Shown: positions 43,808 through 54,432 of the stretch, in pieces
Numbering within the stretch: position 1 is the first letter of the stretch
Layout: each line of letters begins with the position of its first letter
DNA from: Cliona cf. orientalis
Lineage: Eukaryota > Porifera > Demospongiae > Clionaida > Clionaidae
Direction: 5' to 3'
DNA: 64,000 nucleotides
NCBI GenBank assembly: GCA_963930775.1
Contig: OZ005690.1
Location: forward strand, 13,232,411-13,296,410
Position numbers and translations under genes: made by a program
Notes under the pieces: generated by a model
Told to the model about the DNA's origin: nothing
What the model saw: the letters and a program-made list of their open reading frames with translations, nothing else
The model's database searches: none

Positions 43808-44027
43808 CCGTATTTCTTCTAAAAATTCGGCCCTTCTAATTATTCGGTACCCTTTACCGAATGATTGAATATAGTCTCTAATTTTTCGGCAAAGGTCGTC
43901 TTGCGTATATGCTATAAATAGGAATGGAATGCGTACGCAGACAGAACATTGAATATTAACCTCTAAAAATTTGGCGAAGGTAAAGCAATATTATTATTTT
44001 CATGCCGAATTTTTAGAAGAAATACTG
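43808..44027. mobile_element. MITE, TIR CCGTATTTCTTCTAAAAATT
   Basis: Inverted ends with TA flanks at 43806-43807 and 44028-44029; 220 bp. A partial copy is at 59147-59298. Confidence 0.8.
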
Positions 44028-44214
44028 TACTTCTACTTCTACTTGTGTCAGCCTAGCCTTAAAGGAACTGTGTCCCTATATAAGGGCCATGTATTGCTAT
44101 TTTAAACCATTTGAAATTAACCGCAAAACGTGTGCAGTTATGTACTCTTCCTAATACACTCCAGTACATGATTGTACATATAGGTACGAGTGTGTACATG
44201 AAGTGGGAACATAC

Positions 44215-46742
44215 CAACTTCAGACGTTAACTTTTCCTTCTCATTAGTGGAAGAGGTTGGCTGACGCTGTATTTCTTCAGCTAGATGACTCAGTCCAACT
44301 GAAGGAGACCTAACGGCCTCGGCTAATGCATTCCAAGTTGGTTGTTGGTGTTCTCTCAGCCACTTGGTGAGCATGGCTCTGAAACAGCGATCAGGTTTCC
44401 CTGAATTAGCTAGTTCAATGGAGTCCAGAGTGTCTGGGCTGATGTCAAGTGCCAGTCCCAGGTTGTACCACCGCATACGAGCATCCCATAGAATGCGCTC
44501 GACTCTCCTTAAATCATTTGGGCCAAGACAACCTAAGGTACAAGAATGAACATTGTATATAAATTAAACTTCCACAAAGCTGAGACTTATGAATACAACT
44601 CATTACACATACCAGTTGCTGCTGTTTGTTCTTTCAACCAGAACAACTGATTTGATGATAACTTTTCCCCAACTCCTTTGTCCAAACTGCAAATCCAGAG
44701 CTTATCTCCAAAAGTAGCTGGATGAGAATCTCCTGCACCACAAGGACAAAGGAGAACTAAAGATGGTGTGGAATCGGTGTAGCCAAGGACAAGGGTAGCT
44801 TTTCTTAAGCCAGCAATGAGTGCTTGCTTAATGACTGGACAAAAGTTAGATGGGTCTTCTTCCGATTTCACATTGAAATGAACCTCAAAGTGAAGCAAGG
44901 TGTCGATCAATGTGATAGAACAGGCTGTTTTGAATCCAGGAACTACGAATTGGATGCAATTTCGATGTAGGCAGGTTGGAGTGACCGACCTGGCACTCTT
45001 CTTCAGCTTCCAAGGACCAGGGTAGTGATTCTCTGGTGAGGTAAAGAAAGAAATAAGAGCACAGAAGATGCCACGACGTGGAGGGCCATCAGGGAAGTGA
45101 AGAACTAGGGGAGCTACTAAGGAATCAAAAGGAAGACGATGTTTGGCAATCTCATTGCTACCAAGCATTCGTAGAAGGCATGGAACAAAAAATATATGTT
45201 CATCAGAGAAATTAGCAAAGATAAGAAGCTTTCGGTATAAGATGGCTAGATGCTTGGGCTCAAACATACCTGGAACATAATGCTTTTTGAATGTCGGTTC
45301 TCGAAGAAACTCAACTGTGACTAGAGCGTGACAGAAAAATTTCTGCCAATCTTCTCCTGAACCGATCTTAAGATTGTCATGATGAACTTTCACAAGCTCT
45401 GAAATTTTGTCAAGAAGCACCTGAGGGTTGGTGAAGACTATCTCGGGAAGAATGTCGGGATAGTAGAAGACCAGTGACAGCTCATCAAGGTAGAACAGAG
45501 CTGCATCAACTGCACTCTCGTCAAGGTGAAGTCTATAGGCAACTTCAAGACACTCACTCCTGCTCAGAATTCCACGCTTAAGTCGTTGAGTGATTTCTTC
45601 AAGCATTATTTCGAAACCTAGCCACTGCAGTGGAAGCTGTTTCGCATCTGATCTGTTCTCTGTGGAGAACCTGGAGACAATGGCTTGAGCCATATCCTCC
45701 TCTTCAACACCAGGACACTTGGCATTCATGGGAAAGAGCACTTTATTTTCTCCTGGCTTATAGTAGATGATCTCCTTTTCGAACGTTGGCAGCAGCATTT
45801 CTCTCAGCTTCTGGTCTTTCGTTTCTCTCGATTCATCGCATTTACTTTCTTCATCCTTGTGGGTCCCGACCATAACTATTTGTGGAGCTTCACCATCTTT
45901 ACCTGCACCTTTGCTCGACCGGTGAGTGTGAAGTGACTGGAGGCCTTCCTTGATGAGCTGCTCTGTTGTGTGGTGAGACTCATAGGGAGTGCCCAATGCT
46001 TTGCCGTCTTCGTAATACTCGATCATCGGACGACTGGAGAAGCTTTCGGAAAGCTTGAAAACAAATACTATCAACGACATCCTTCTCAAAAATATGGGCA
46101 ATATTTCATGGAATTGAGGCTGGCCACCACAGTCGGACACCAGGAGCTTGTGAATAAAGGTGAGAGGTTCTTCTGTCTCGGGACACTCGTCAATCAGCTG
46201 GAACATCTCATCAAGCACATCGTGAATAACTTGGAGCACGTGAGAGTCAACTGAATTTCGCGATAAAGCTGTTAATCGTTGCGCTTTTTGAGTGGGATTT
46301 TCATGTTTTCGGGTAGCATCCATTGCCGATTGTTGATGAGTTGCTGTTGTTGATGTCTTCTGCTCGCTTCCACCATCTACCTCCACTTCTTGGCCAGGAG
46401 TCTGTTGGGCAGCTACTTCTTCTTCGGATTGTGACTTCCTAAGAGCTTCAATTATCTCTCGTCCTAGTGTTGTTTTCGAGATCCTGGCACAGAGGTTCAT
46501 TTTGTCCTTGGACACGTATTTGCGCCATTTGCTAGCAAGCTTTTGTAGCTGGTACATTGTCACTGGGCGTGTGGCTACGGGAGTGCTGTCTCGAACATCA
46601 GGAGGCTTTTCACCAGCAACGATTTTCAGTGTACACGTTTTCCCCACTCCAGCGCTGCCATAGAGTAGCATCTTGTCGGTAAACATATCGACGTATCCCA
46701 TTTTCATTGACTGTTGAAAAAGCCTTCGAGATTCACTCGATC
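44215..46742 (-). CDS. Roc-like GTPase with C-terminal death domain
   Basis: There are two visible minus-strand exons, 46742-44613 and 44532-44215 (80-bp intron). Numbering from the Met at 46707: P-loop GSAGVGKTC (17-25), switch-like DCGGQPQFHE (192-201) and VGTHKD (280-285) in the place of the NKxD base motif, so a Ras-like Roc domain. A long COR-like region follows (WLGFEIMLEEITQRL onward, to about 700). The second exon encodes a death domain (YNLGLALDISPDTLDSIE ... CFRAMLTKWLREHQQPTWNA). The ROCO-plus-death layout suggests a cytoplasmic signalling switch. The open frame continues upstream of the Met to an AG at 46743-46744, so a 5' exon probably exists. The second exon ends at a GT donor, so a 3' exon is also likely. 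Confidence 0.82.
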
Positions 46743-47748
46743 CTAGAGATGGTGATGCATGTGTTGGTAGGAGGGCATGGCAACGTAAATCCAGTTGGCT
46801 GTAAAGATGCTGCCTTGGATGCTACCACTAAGTTTTCTATATCTCTATGCTCTGGTAGCTCCCTCCCGCTATACGGTATACATACAGTAACTAATTTCTT
46901 GTTGCTACGTACAGGCAGAAGTTTAAGTGATTATTAGCATCAAAAATGAAGTTATTTATGTCAGCTCAACAGTGCATATATCAATCAAAGAAGTAGAGCT
47001 ACTAAAATATCAAGAAAATAGATCATACATCAAATTTTATCAGAATCGAAATTTACAATGCATGGCCACATGGAATTTTTTTCAGTTGTTGGAGTTGCTG
47101 TAAGATAAATTAGGTAACTAACAGGTAGAAAGCTTGTACCAAGAAGCACCATGACGATACCTGTTTGCGATACATAATGGTTACTGCTCTCATAGTAAAG
47201 AAGAAACTTACAGAAATGTAATAACCACAGCATTTAGGAGGAATAAAGGACACTACTAGGCTAGGTAGGCACTCAGGCTTTCAAGTATAACGTGCATTAT
47301 ACACATCAGCAGGAAAATTCGTAGCAGACCATCCATGTAGGTGAACAAGTCCTTTTATGAATGGCACGTGCACATTCACAGTACATGTAAACATACATAC
47401 CAGTAGTGTAGTACATGTGATCTGTAAACAATAGATGGTTACATACATATAGTACTTTGGTTATCACTACATGCACACACAGGGTGGGTATTTCCCTGGT
47501 GGATGCACCACTAGCTAATGGTTATCAAGGAAGATAGCACACATAATGCATAGTATTGGTGAATAATTTAATTTCAGAGCTATAAATAACAGCCGGCCTT
47601 CGGTCATTTTCCGAGCAATGGCCTTGCTTGACCGCCCATAATGCTACTTGTTCTGCCATAATGGCCTAGCATTCTGTTAGCGATTGACTGGGGGTGCAAA
47701 AGCCACATTTTAGGGCAAAACAGTACAGTAAACAACAAGAAAATCTTT
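46743..47748. other. Intergenic or 5' intron, no exon identified
   Basis: A first exon of the Roc-death gene may lie here, but none could be supported. Confidence 0.35.
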
Positions 47749-48034
47749 ATAGCCTAGCGCGAGAGTTAAAGCTCATCAAAATATCTCTGTTCTCTTGTTT
47801 TACAAAACAGCCAGCAAAATAACAATAGCACTATTACTGTCAACTTGGCAAATTGCACTGTCATGTGATTTTGCACGTGCAACCCATGTGATAATTCAAT
47901 TACATGGGTTGCATGACTCAGCAATTTATCACGTGGACAGTACACAGTGCATGCAGAGAGTGCTATTTTGCTGGCTGTTTTGTAAACAGGAGAACAGAGA
48001 TATTTTGGTGAGCTTTAACTCGCGCTTGGCTATA
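47749..48034. repeat. 286-bp foldback element just upstream of the hAT gene
   Basis: Arms of about 70 bp (TATAGCC, GCGCGAG, AGTTAAAGCTCA, ATATCTCTGTTCTC, ACAAAACAGCCAGCAAAATA) are mirrored at the right, ending GGCTATA. A smaller hairpin (ACCCATGTGATAATT ... TTACATGGGT) sits in the centre. It ends 42 bp before the transposase ATG. Confidence 0.82.
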
Positions 48035-48075
48035 AAATATTTTTGTTACTTACTGTACACTGTTTTGCCCAGACT

Positions 48076-50387
48076 ATGAAGCGATTCAGCTCAGACAGCG
48101 ACTCTTTTGAGGCCAAGCGGCGCAAAGTTAGCTTGTCTACTTACAACAAGTGGAGGACGGAAATGGACAAAGATTGTAACACACTTTCTTGGCTGGAATG
48201 CGAGACAAGTGGCACTGCTGGCAAGAAAACCGTTGAAAAGCTAACGTGTAAGGTATGCACCCAGTTCCAATCTAAAATTGCCGGTAGAAGGAACTATAGT
48301 GACAAGTGGATATCAGGAGCATTATCTGTTAGAACCAGCAATATCAAGGACCATTCAAAATCAGATCAGCATGCTCATGCAATGTTGTTACTCAAACAGA
48401 GTCAGGCTAGGTCTAAAGGCCTTGATGCCAGCACTTATGCCCCAATAGCGAAAGCTTTACAACAAATCTCTGAGAGTGACAAGAACACACTCAGAATAAA
48501 ATTTGATATTGCTCATTTTATCGCTACCCAACGATTACCCTTTCCCAATTATCCTGCTCTTTGCCAGCTGGAAGCCAAGCATGGCGTAGACGTGGGAACA
48601 GCCTACCGAAATCAAAATGCTGGCAAAACGTTCTGTCATTTCATAGCTGAGTCAAAAAGAGAGCAGCTGGTTGAGAAACTGGCTAAAGCCCAATTTTTTT
48701 CAATTCTCATGGATGGTTCGACTGACACTGGAAATATTGATGACGAAATGTTTCTCGTGTTATGGTGTGATGTGGATCACGAGGATGAAATGGTCCACAC
48801 CGATATGAGCTACTTTGCGGTTGATCGTCCAAAGAAGGTTGATGCACAGGGTCTGTTTGATTGCCTTGAAAGTAGCCTGGGCAGACTTGGAATTCAAGCT
48901 ATTGATGCTGAGCAGTGCAAGATGTTAATTGGGATCGGGACTGATGGTGCGTCTGCCAATGTTGCTGCGGGTGGGCTGAAAGGGTTGGTGGAAAAGCAGG
49001 TTCCGTGGCTTTATTGGAGTTGGTGTTTGGCCCATCGCTTAGAGCTCTCTGTGAAGGATGCCCTGAAAGGCACTTCATTTGACCTTATAGATGACATGCT
49101 CCTCCGCCTTTATTACATCTACGAGAAATCTCCAAAGAAATGTAGGGAGTTGGAGGAAGTCATCAAAGATCTCCAGCAATTTATTCAATTTGAGGATTCC
49201 GGAACTAAGCCAGTCAGAGCAAGTGGGTCCCGATGGGTGTCACACAAGCTATCCGCTATGAAGCGCATTCTGTCCAAATATTATGGTGCATATTCGAGTC
49301 ATTTGATAGCCTTATCTGAAGACTCGTCAGTCAAGTCTGTTGACAGAACAAAGCTTTGTGGATATAGTTTAAAGTGGAGCAATGCAAAGTACATTCTAGG
49401 ATGTGCTTTTTTTGTGATCTTCTCTCACCATGTGCTATATTTAGCAAAATTCTTCAGCAAGACAGTTTGGATATCCTGGGAGCATTTACAAGTCTTCTTC
49501 GCACTGTTCAAGAATTGGCCAAACTTAGTTCCAAGTCCCTACAGCAATGGCCAAATTATTCAGCCACTCTGAAGAACATCACTCAAAAAGATGGCAGCAA
49601 CTTTTACCAGCAACACATTCTGAGAAACCTCCATGAAGCTGAGCGTTACTATCAAGCCCATTTTGACGAGTACTGCACTTCAGTTACTACCTATCTCAAA
49701 TCTCGTTTGGAATGGACAGATCTAGAGTTTGTGCGGGATGTGATTCTATTTCTTGCTACCCAAGGCTGGCAGAAGCTGGCTGATGAAGAGAATGAGGCTG
49801 GCACAGAGTCTACTCCTAGTTATATCGAAGCAATTGCTCGACTTACTTCAAAATTCAAGGTTCCACTTGAGTCAGCAGGTGCTGTAGTTGCTAATGTTGG
49901 TGATGAATTCTGTGATCTACTGCAGTATGCAATTCAGTTTATCTCTCTCTCTAGTACCAGTTACCAGGTAGTCTGGTGGAAACTCTTCCATTCACCTAAT
50001 GCTTCTGATTGGACAAACGTACTGATTCTCGCTCGTCTACTATTTACGCTTCCTGTATCTAATGGGAAACTAGAACGAGTTTTTTCAACAATGAAGAATA
50101 TCAAAGTTGATAAAAGGTCATCAATGAGCAATGAACTCTTGGATGACTTGCTGGTGATCAATGTCGACAAAGTGAGTATCGAGGAATTCAAGGCTGATCA
50201 CAGTATAGACTTATGGTGGAAATCCAAGACGAGACGCCCCAATCAACCAGCAAGGAAGGTTTATGAAAAAAGGAAAGAAGTCCAAGGCACAAGTAGCACC
50301 AGCATCGACTCTGATTCAAGTGATAGTCCGAGTGACAGTGATATCTTAGGTGAATGGGATCACTGGATGGATGATTTTTGTGATTAA
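48076..50387 (+). pseudogene. hAT-superfamily transposase with one frameshift
   Basis: Two overlapping frames, 48076-about 49410 and about 49410-50387, make one protein of about 770 residues, broken by a single-base length change in a run of seven T at 49407-49413. The N-terminus has a basic region and a BED/TTF-type zinc finger (CKVCTQF ... H). The catalytic core shows ILMDGSTDTG (first Asp) and GIGTDGASANV (second Asp). The C-terminus carries the hAT dimerisation region (FTLPVSNGKLERVFSTMKNI, LDDLLVINVD) followed by an acidic Ser/Asp-rich tail. It resembles ZNF862-type hAT proteins. The ATG at 48076 (MKRFSSD) is preferred over one 33 bp upstream. A sequencing error in the T run would make it intact. 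Confidence 0.87.
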
Positions 50388-51378
50388 GTTACATGCAGTA
50401 TAGTTTGTGTGAATTATAATATTATTGTCTGTACATACATACGGTTTCAGAATAGAATTGAAAAATTTATGGACCTTACTATGTGAAGTGTGCATGCTTT
50501 GTGATCACAATAATTGTGGCCGACCACTATTGACACACGTCCGACCAAATTTCCCTATTGCTAGGACATTATGTCAGAACAAACACAAACTCTTATTTAT
50601 AGCTCTGCATGTACATTGTACATGTAATAATCAAATAGGCTCTCACTAGTATAGTGTGGTAAACGATAGAGTTCAGAAATGCCACATCATCAAGCCTTTT
50701 TTAATACAGGTAGCTCAATGTATACCAGACCCTTTCCCTCCTTGAGTACGGGGTCGGGAAACGAGACCATACATAAATGTAATAAAACATTCCCTGAACT
50801 TTAGGGAGAACACGAGTCCTGCCACCAAAGTTCTTTCTGCAAGCGACCTAATTACATGCCAAGTAGACAGCTCTTGACTGCTCCATTGGCAATTGAGGCT
50901 CTTGAGAAAGCTCTTCGAGAAGTCAACATATACCGATATGCTGAGTCCTACTGCCGAGTAAGCAAAATCTACTGGTTTATACTTGCTATCATATCCTGAT
51001 TGCATAATAGTGCCGTGATACATTCTGGATTGAATCATTCAATCATCAACTACTGACGAATCTCCCCAAGCGTATACATTTTGGAACGCTCACCTTCACT
51101 ATGCGCATGAATTTAGCTGTACTTGATTGGGTAAGATTATCTCACATCCAATATCTATAGATATCAATTCTTTGTATTACTATCCAGAATGAAAACTGCC
51201 AGAGAGCATCCACAAGTGAACGATTTGTCCAAGATATGCGCAGACCTGACAGATGTACCCCGAGACGAGTGTTGGTAGATAAGACTTTTGCATTCGTTGG
51301 GACTATCTGGAGTAAATACCAGTCAATGAATGAAAAACATACGACGTATCACTGCACCATAATTACAAGTGTATACAA
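50388..51378. other. Intergenic, no gene seen
   Basis: It contains a solo inverted-repeat end (AGACCCTTTCCCTCCTTGAG at 50728) related to the MITE at 20666-21018. No supported exon. Confidence 0.4.
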
Positions 51379-51564
51379 TAGTTATCTGACAGTAATTGGG
51401 GTGCATGAGATGCATGGTTGAATGCACCCCAGTTACTGGCAGATAACTATTTGTTGGTAGTTGACCTCTATTCATCATTGGCCTACTTTATGATGACCCA
51501 CCCCCTTCTCATAGCCGGCAAATTGCCTATAAAAACTTTGGTTGCTAGGCAACTACCAACAAAT
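51379..51564. repeat. Hairpin-forming dispersed repeat, copy 2
   Basis: Same composite as 7817-8003: the ATCTGACAGTAATTGGGGTG hairpin followed by the TTGTTGGTAGTTG ... CAACTACCAACAAA pair. Confidence 0.7.
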
Positions 51565-51946
51565 ATATAATTGTTATGTATGTACATGTACTTGTATGTC
51601 CAAAAAAAAATTATTGTGTTGTATTGTCTGTCCATAATTGTATATGCATCCACATGTACATATACATGTACATGCCTAATTTTGTATGTATCGTATATAT
51701 AGCCAATGCATTTTTCGTCCACTGCTCTCATTCTCAAAAAATTCTATAATGCAAGGGTAGGCGGGTTGAAACTTTTATCCAGCGAAAGTTTTCGGCTGTA
51801 CGGTACAGTACATTGTATGTACATGTACATACATGTATATAAATGTACAATGTCGTACATGTATGTATCTATCTTATGACAAGAGGCATATCCCACCCAC
51901 ATTCTTATACAGTAACAACATCATTTGCAATGGTAAATCATTACAG

Positions 51947-52046
51947 ATCAGTTGTAGATGAGCAAATTGCAGCAGATGAAGATGATGAACATGAGGGGGT
52001 GTTGCTGAGTGGTAGTGACTCTGAAAATGACTTGGACACAGAGTAA
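51947..52046 (+). CDS. Possible terminal exon, acidic tail
   Basis: After an AG acceptor, a frame reads VVDEQIAADEDDEHEGVLLS and then SGSDSENDLDTE before TAA (52044-52046). The acidic composition looks coding, but no upstream exon was found and the product is unknown. It lies 38 bp from the convergent end of the ballast-domain gene. Confidence 0.25.
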
Positions 52047-52083
52047 ATGCATATAGATCCAGTACTACATTACAGTCAATATT

Positions 52084-53963
52084 TCATGTCACATCAAATG
52101 TAGACTCGTAATCCTTGTATGGGACGCCCACTGGATTTGGATACCTTCGTCTTATTTCCTTCATGTAATAGGGTAAAAATTATAATAATCACAGCAATAT
52201 TATTACATTGTACATTTACATTTGTTACACAGCTGGGAATTAGCTCCCGTACATCAGCACGGTGTGTCCTGGCGGATTTTCGGACAAGATACGGCTCATA
52301 GTTCCACAACCCAATATCCTTCAATAGCCCCCAAAAATTTCTGTAGAGAGGAAACCGTTTGGTGGCATTCCTAATATCAGCTGCTGAGCTTCCAACTAAA
52401 AAGCTGGGTGGATTGCTAACTACACAAGGTGAACAAAAGCAGTGAGGGCATGGACCAGGACCACCTAGGACAGGGTGATCAGATGTAGTGTATCCACGAG
52501 GAGTACTACTAGTACCAACACCGCTACGCCCACCCCTAGAGCCTCGAGTGGAGCCACTACCAGTGCCTCGAGTAGATCCACCACCAGAGCCTCGAGTGGA
52601 GCCACTACCAGAGCCTCGAGTAGATCCACCACCAGAGCCTCGAGTGGATCCACCCCTAGAGCCTCGAGTGGATCCACCACCAGAGCTTCGAGTGGAGCCA
52701 CCACCAGAGCCTCGAATGGATCCACCACCAGAGCCTCGAGTGGAGCCACCCCTAGAGCCTCGAGTGGATCCACCACCAGAGCCTCGAGTAGATCCACCAC
52801 CAGAGCCTCGAGTAGATCCACCACCAGAGCCTCGAATAGAGCCTCGAGTGGATCCACCCCTAGAGCCTCGAGTGGATCCACCACCAGAGCCTCGAGTGGA
52901 GCCACCACCAGAGCCTCGAATGGAGCCACCCCTAGAGCCTCGAGTGGATCCACCACCAACCACCAGAGCCTCGAATGGAGCCACCCCTAGAGCCTCGAGT
53001 GGATCCACCACCAGAGCCTCGAATGGAGCCACCCCTAGAGCCTCAAGTGGAGCCACCACCAGAGTCTCGAGTGGAGCCACCCCCTGTTCCTCGAGAGCCA
53101 CTACTAGAATCACCACCGAAGCCTAGGAGAAAAAAGGTAATAATAAATCAGCCACTCCTTCAAAATCAGTCATTTCAAGTGTTACAGTACAGCTCACAGG
53201 CAACTTGACAAACGAGTGCGAGTGACACGCGTGTATGAAGCGCCTGCTCGCGAGTCAATTTCCGGCAACCGCGTGTACCCGGTACCCGCGTTTCGAGTGC
53301 ATGCGCTCGCGAGGGCACACGCAAGTATTCGAGACTCGACAGCAAAAAAACCTAGCTAGTTTATGAGCTAAGTATAGTTTTACTGCCTCTCTTCTCTCAA
53401 TAAGCTTGCTAAAGCTTTCTAAACGTCTCGTGCCTCGGCTGCTCACGATCACATTCGAGACTTGTCATGAAAAAATACGAAGAATAGGAAGCTTATCTAT
53501 ACCTAGTGAATCTTTTACTACCGCTCTTCGCTAAGTAAACTCACCAGTGTTCATCAAAAAGTACGATAAGCGCGTGAACTGCCGGTTGTCTCGATCTTGC
53601 CACCATTGTCTTGTTGGTGCAATAACTGGACCACGCCCTATACGTACTCGCGAGTGCGTGCAGACATGCGCGAGCGTGCAAGTACTCGCGCTTGCGCGTC
53701 AAGGGCGCCTTTTGCACGCGCGCGTGAACGTCCAGGCCACGCGAGTCACCTCCTCGCTACTCGCACTCGTTTGTCAAGTTAGCTGTGATCTGTACTGTAC
53801 CTGTTGTACAGGGCCTCTTTGAATGTGGTATGTCAATAGCATCATGAGAATGGTCCCTCTCAACTTGAATATGCAAGGTCATATTGGACTCTTCATTGAC
53901 CAGGTGCTGAAGCTTATCCAAGAATCTGCTGGATGGCTTATAAGGCCTAAACTTGACCAGCAT
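52084..53963 (-). CDS. Protein with P2X7-type cytoplasmic zinc-binding (ballast) domain
   Basis: The minus-strand model is: exon 53963-53801 (starts MLVKFRPYKPSSRFLDKLQH), exon 53122-52220 and exon 52158-52084. The second exon has a Gly/Ser/Arg-rich 24-bp repeat (GGSTRGSG) and then CPHCFCSPCVV ... YRNFWGLLKDIGLW ... ADVRELIPSCVTN. The last exon is EIRRRYPNPVGVPYKDYEST and ends in TGA. The Cys cluster, aromatic core, PSC and IRxxYP motifs match the P2X7 C-terminal ballast (P2RX7_C) family. No P2X channel domain is present, as in many invertebrate relatives. Within the repeat, one copy has TGA (53043-53045) in the Gly-rich frame and an extra 7 bp (about 52957-52963) shifts frame. The gene may therefore be damaged or start differently. 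Confidence 0.68.
52515..53100 (-). repeat. 24-bp coding minisatellite, about 24 copies
   Basis: The unit CCTCGAGTGGATCCACCACC plus AGAG has variants (GGAGCCACC, ATAGATCC, CCCCTAGAG). The period of 24 bp (8 codons) is kept, except one copy with 7 extra bases. All six frames are open over most of the array, which produces several spurious long frames on both strands. Confidence 0.9.
53183..53799. mobile_element. Family E MITE, copy 2, in an intron of the ballast gene model
   Basis: TACAGTACAGCTCACAGGCA and the complement ending CTGTACTGTA are inverted and match the copy at 36357-36969. Its right edge coincides with the proposed donor of the first exon. Confidence 0.8.
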
Positions 53964-54432
53964 CTATTTATTATTGTTTTTCATGTACATGTATTATGAA
54001 TGTAAACTATTGCATTATGTTTAATTTGATTACCTGTACTACAGCTGGTGTTTCACTGTCTGTACTTGTGGAGTCAGAAGCCATGCAGTTGGCATACCAG
54101 AAAACCAAGCACGCTCTAACTAGAACAAACAGCTGCACGTGCTTACCAAAACAGTATAGTACTATGTATACAGTATACAGTACAGTACATGTATTGTGAG
54201 TATGGACAGCAACTTCATTGAAATTTGAATCTCGGTGGTGGGGTCAAAGGTCGTGACCGGGGAAAACCCTTTTTATACTCGCGATTGATGCGCTGACAGA
54301 AAAGATTGCACACATTCGTAAGTGTATTATAAACTCAACATTGTCGTTTAAGGCCAATATTTAATAGCCAGACAGTGTCTGGAGGTTGAAAGATTGATTA
54401 TAGCTAAAAGGCTACCAATTCTCCCCTCACTC

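Noticed and set aside
49374..50387. Separate second gene of 337 residues
   Set aside because: It is the C-terminal half of the hAT transposase after a frameshift.
52475..53126. Long open frames on the plus strand (Ser/Thr/Arg- or Pro/Glu-rich)
   Set aside because: They are by-products of the stop-free 24-bp repeat; the strand with the zinc-binding domain is minus.
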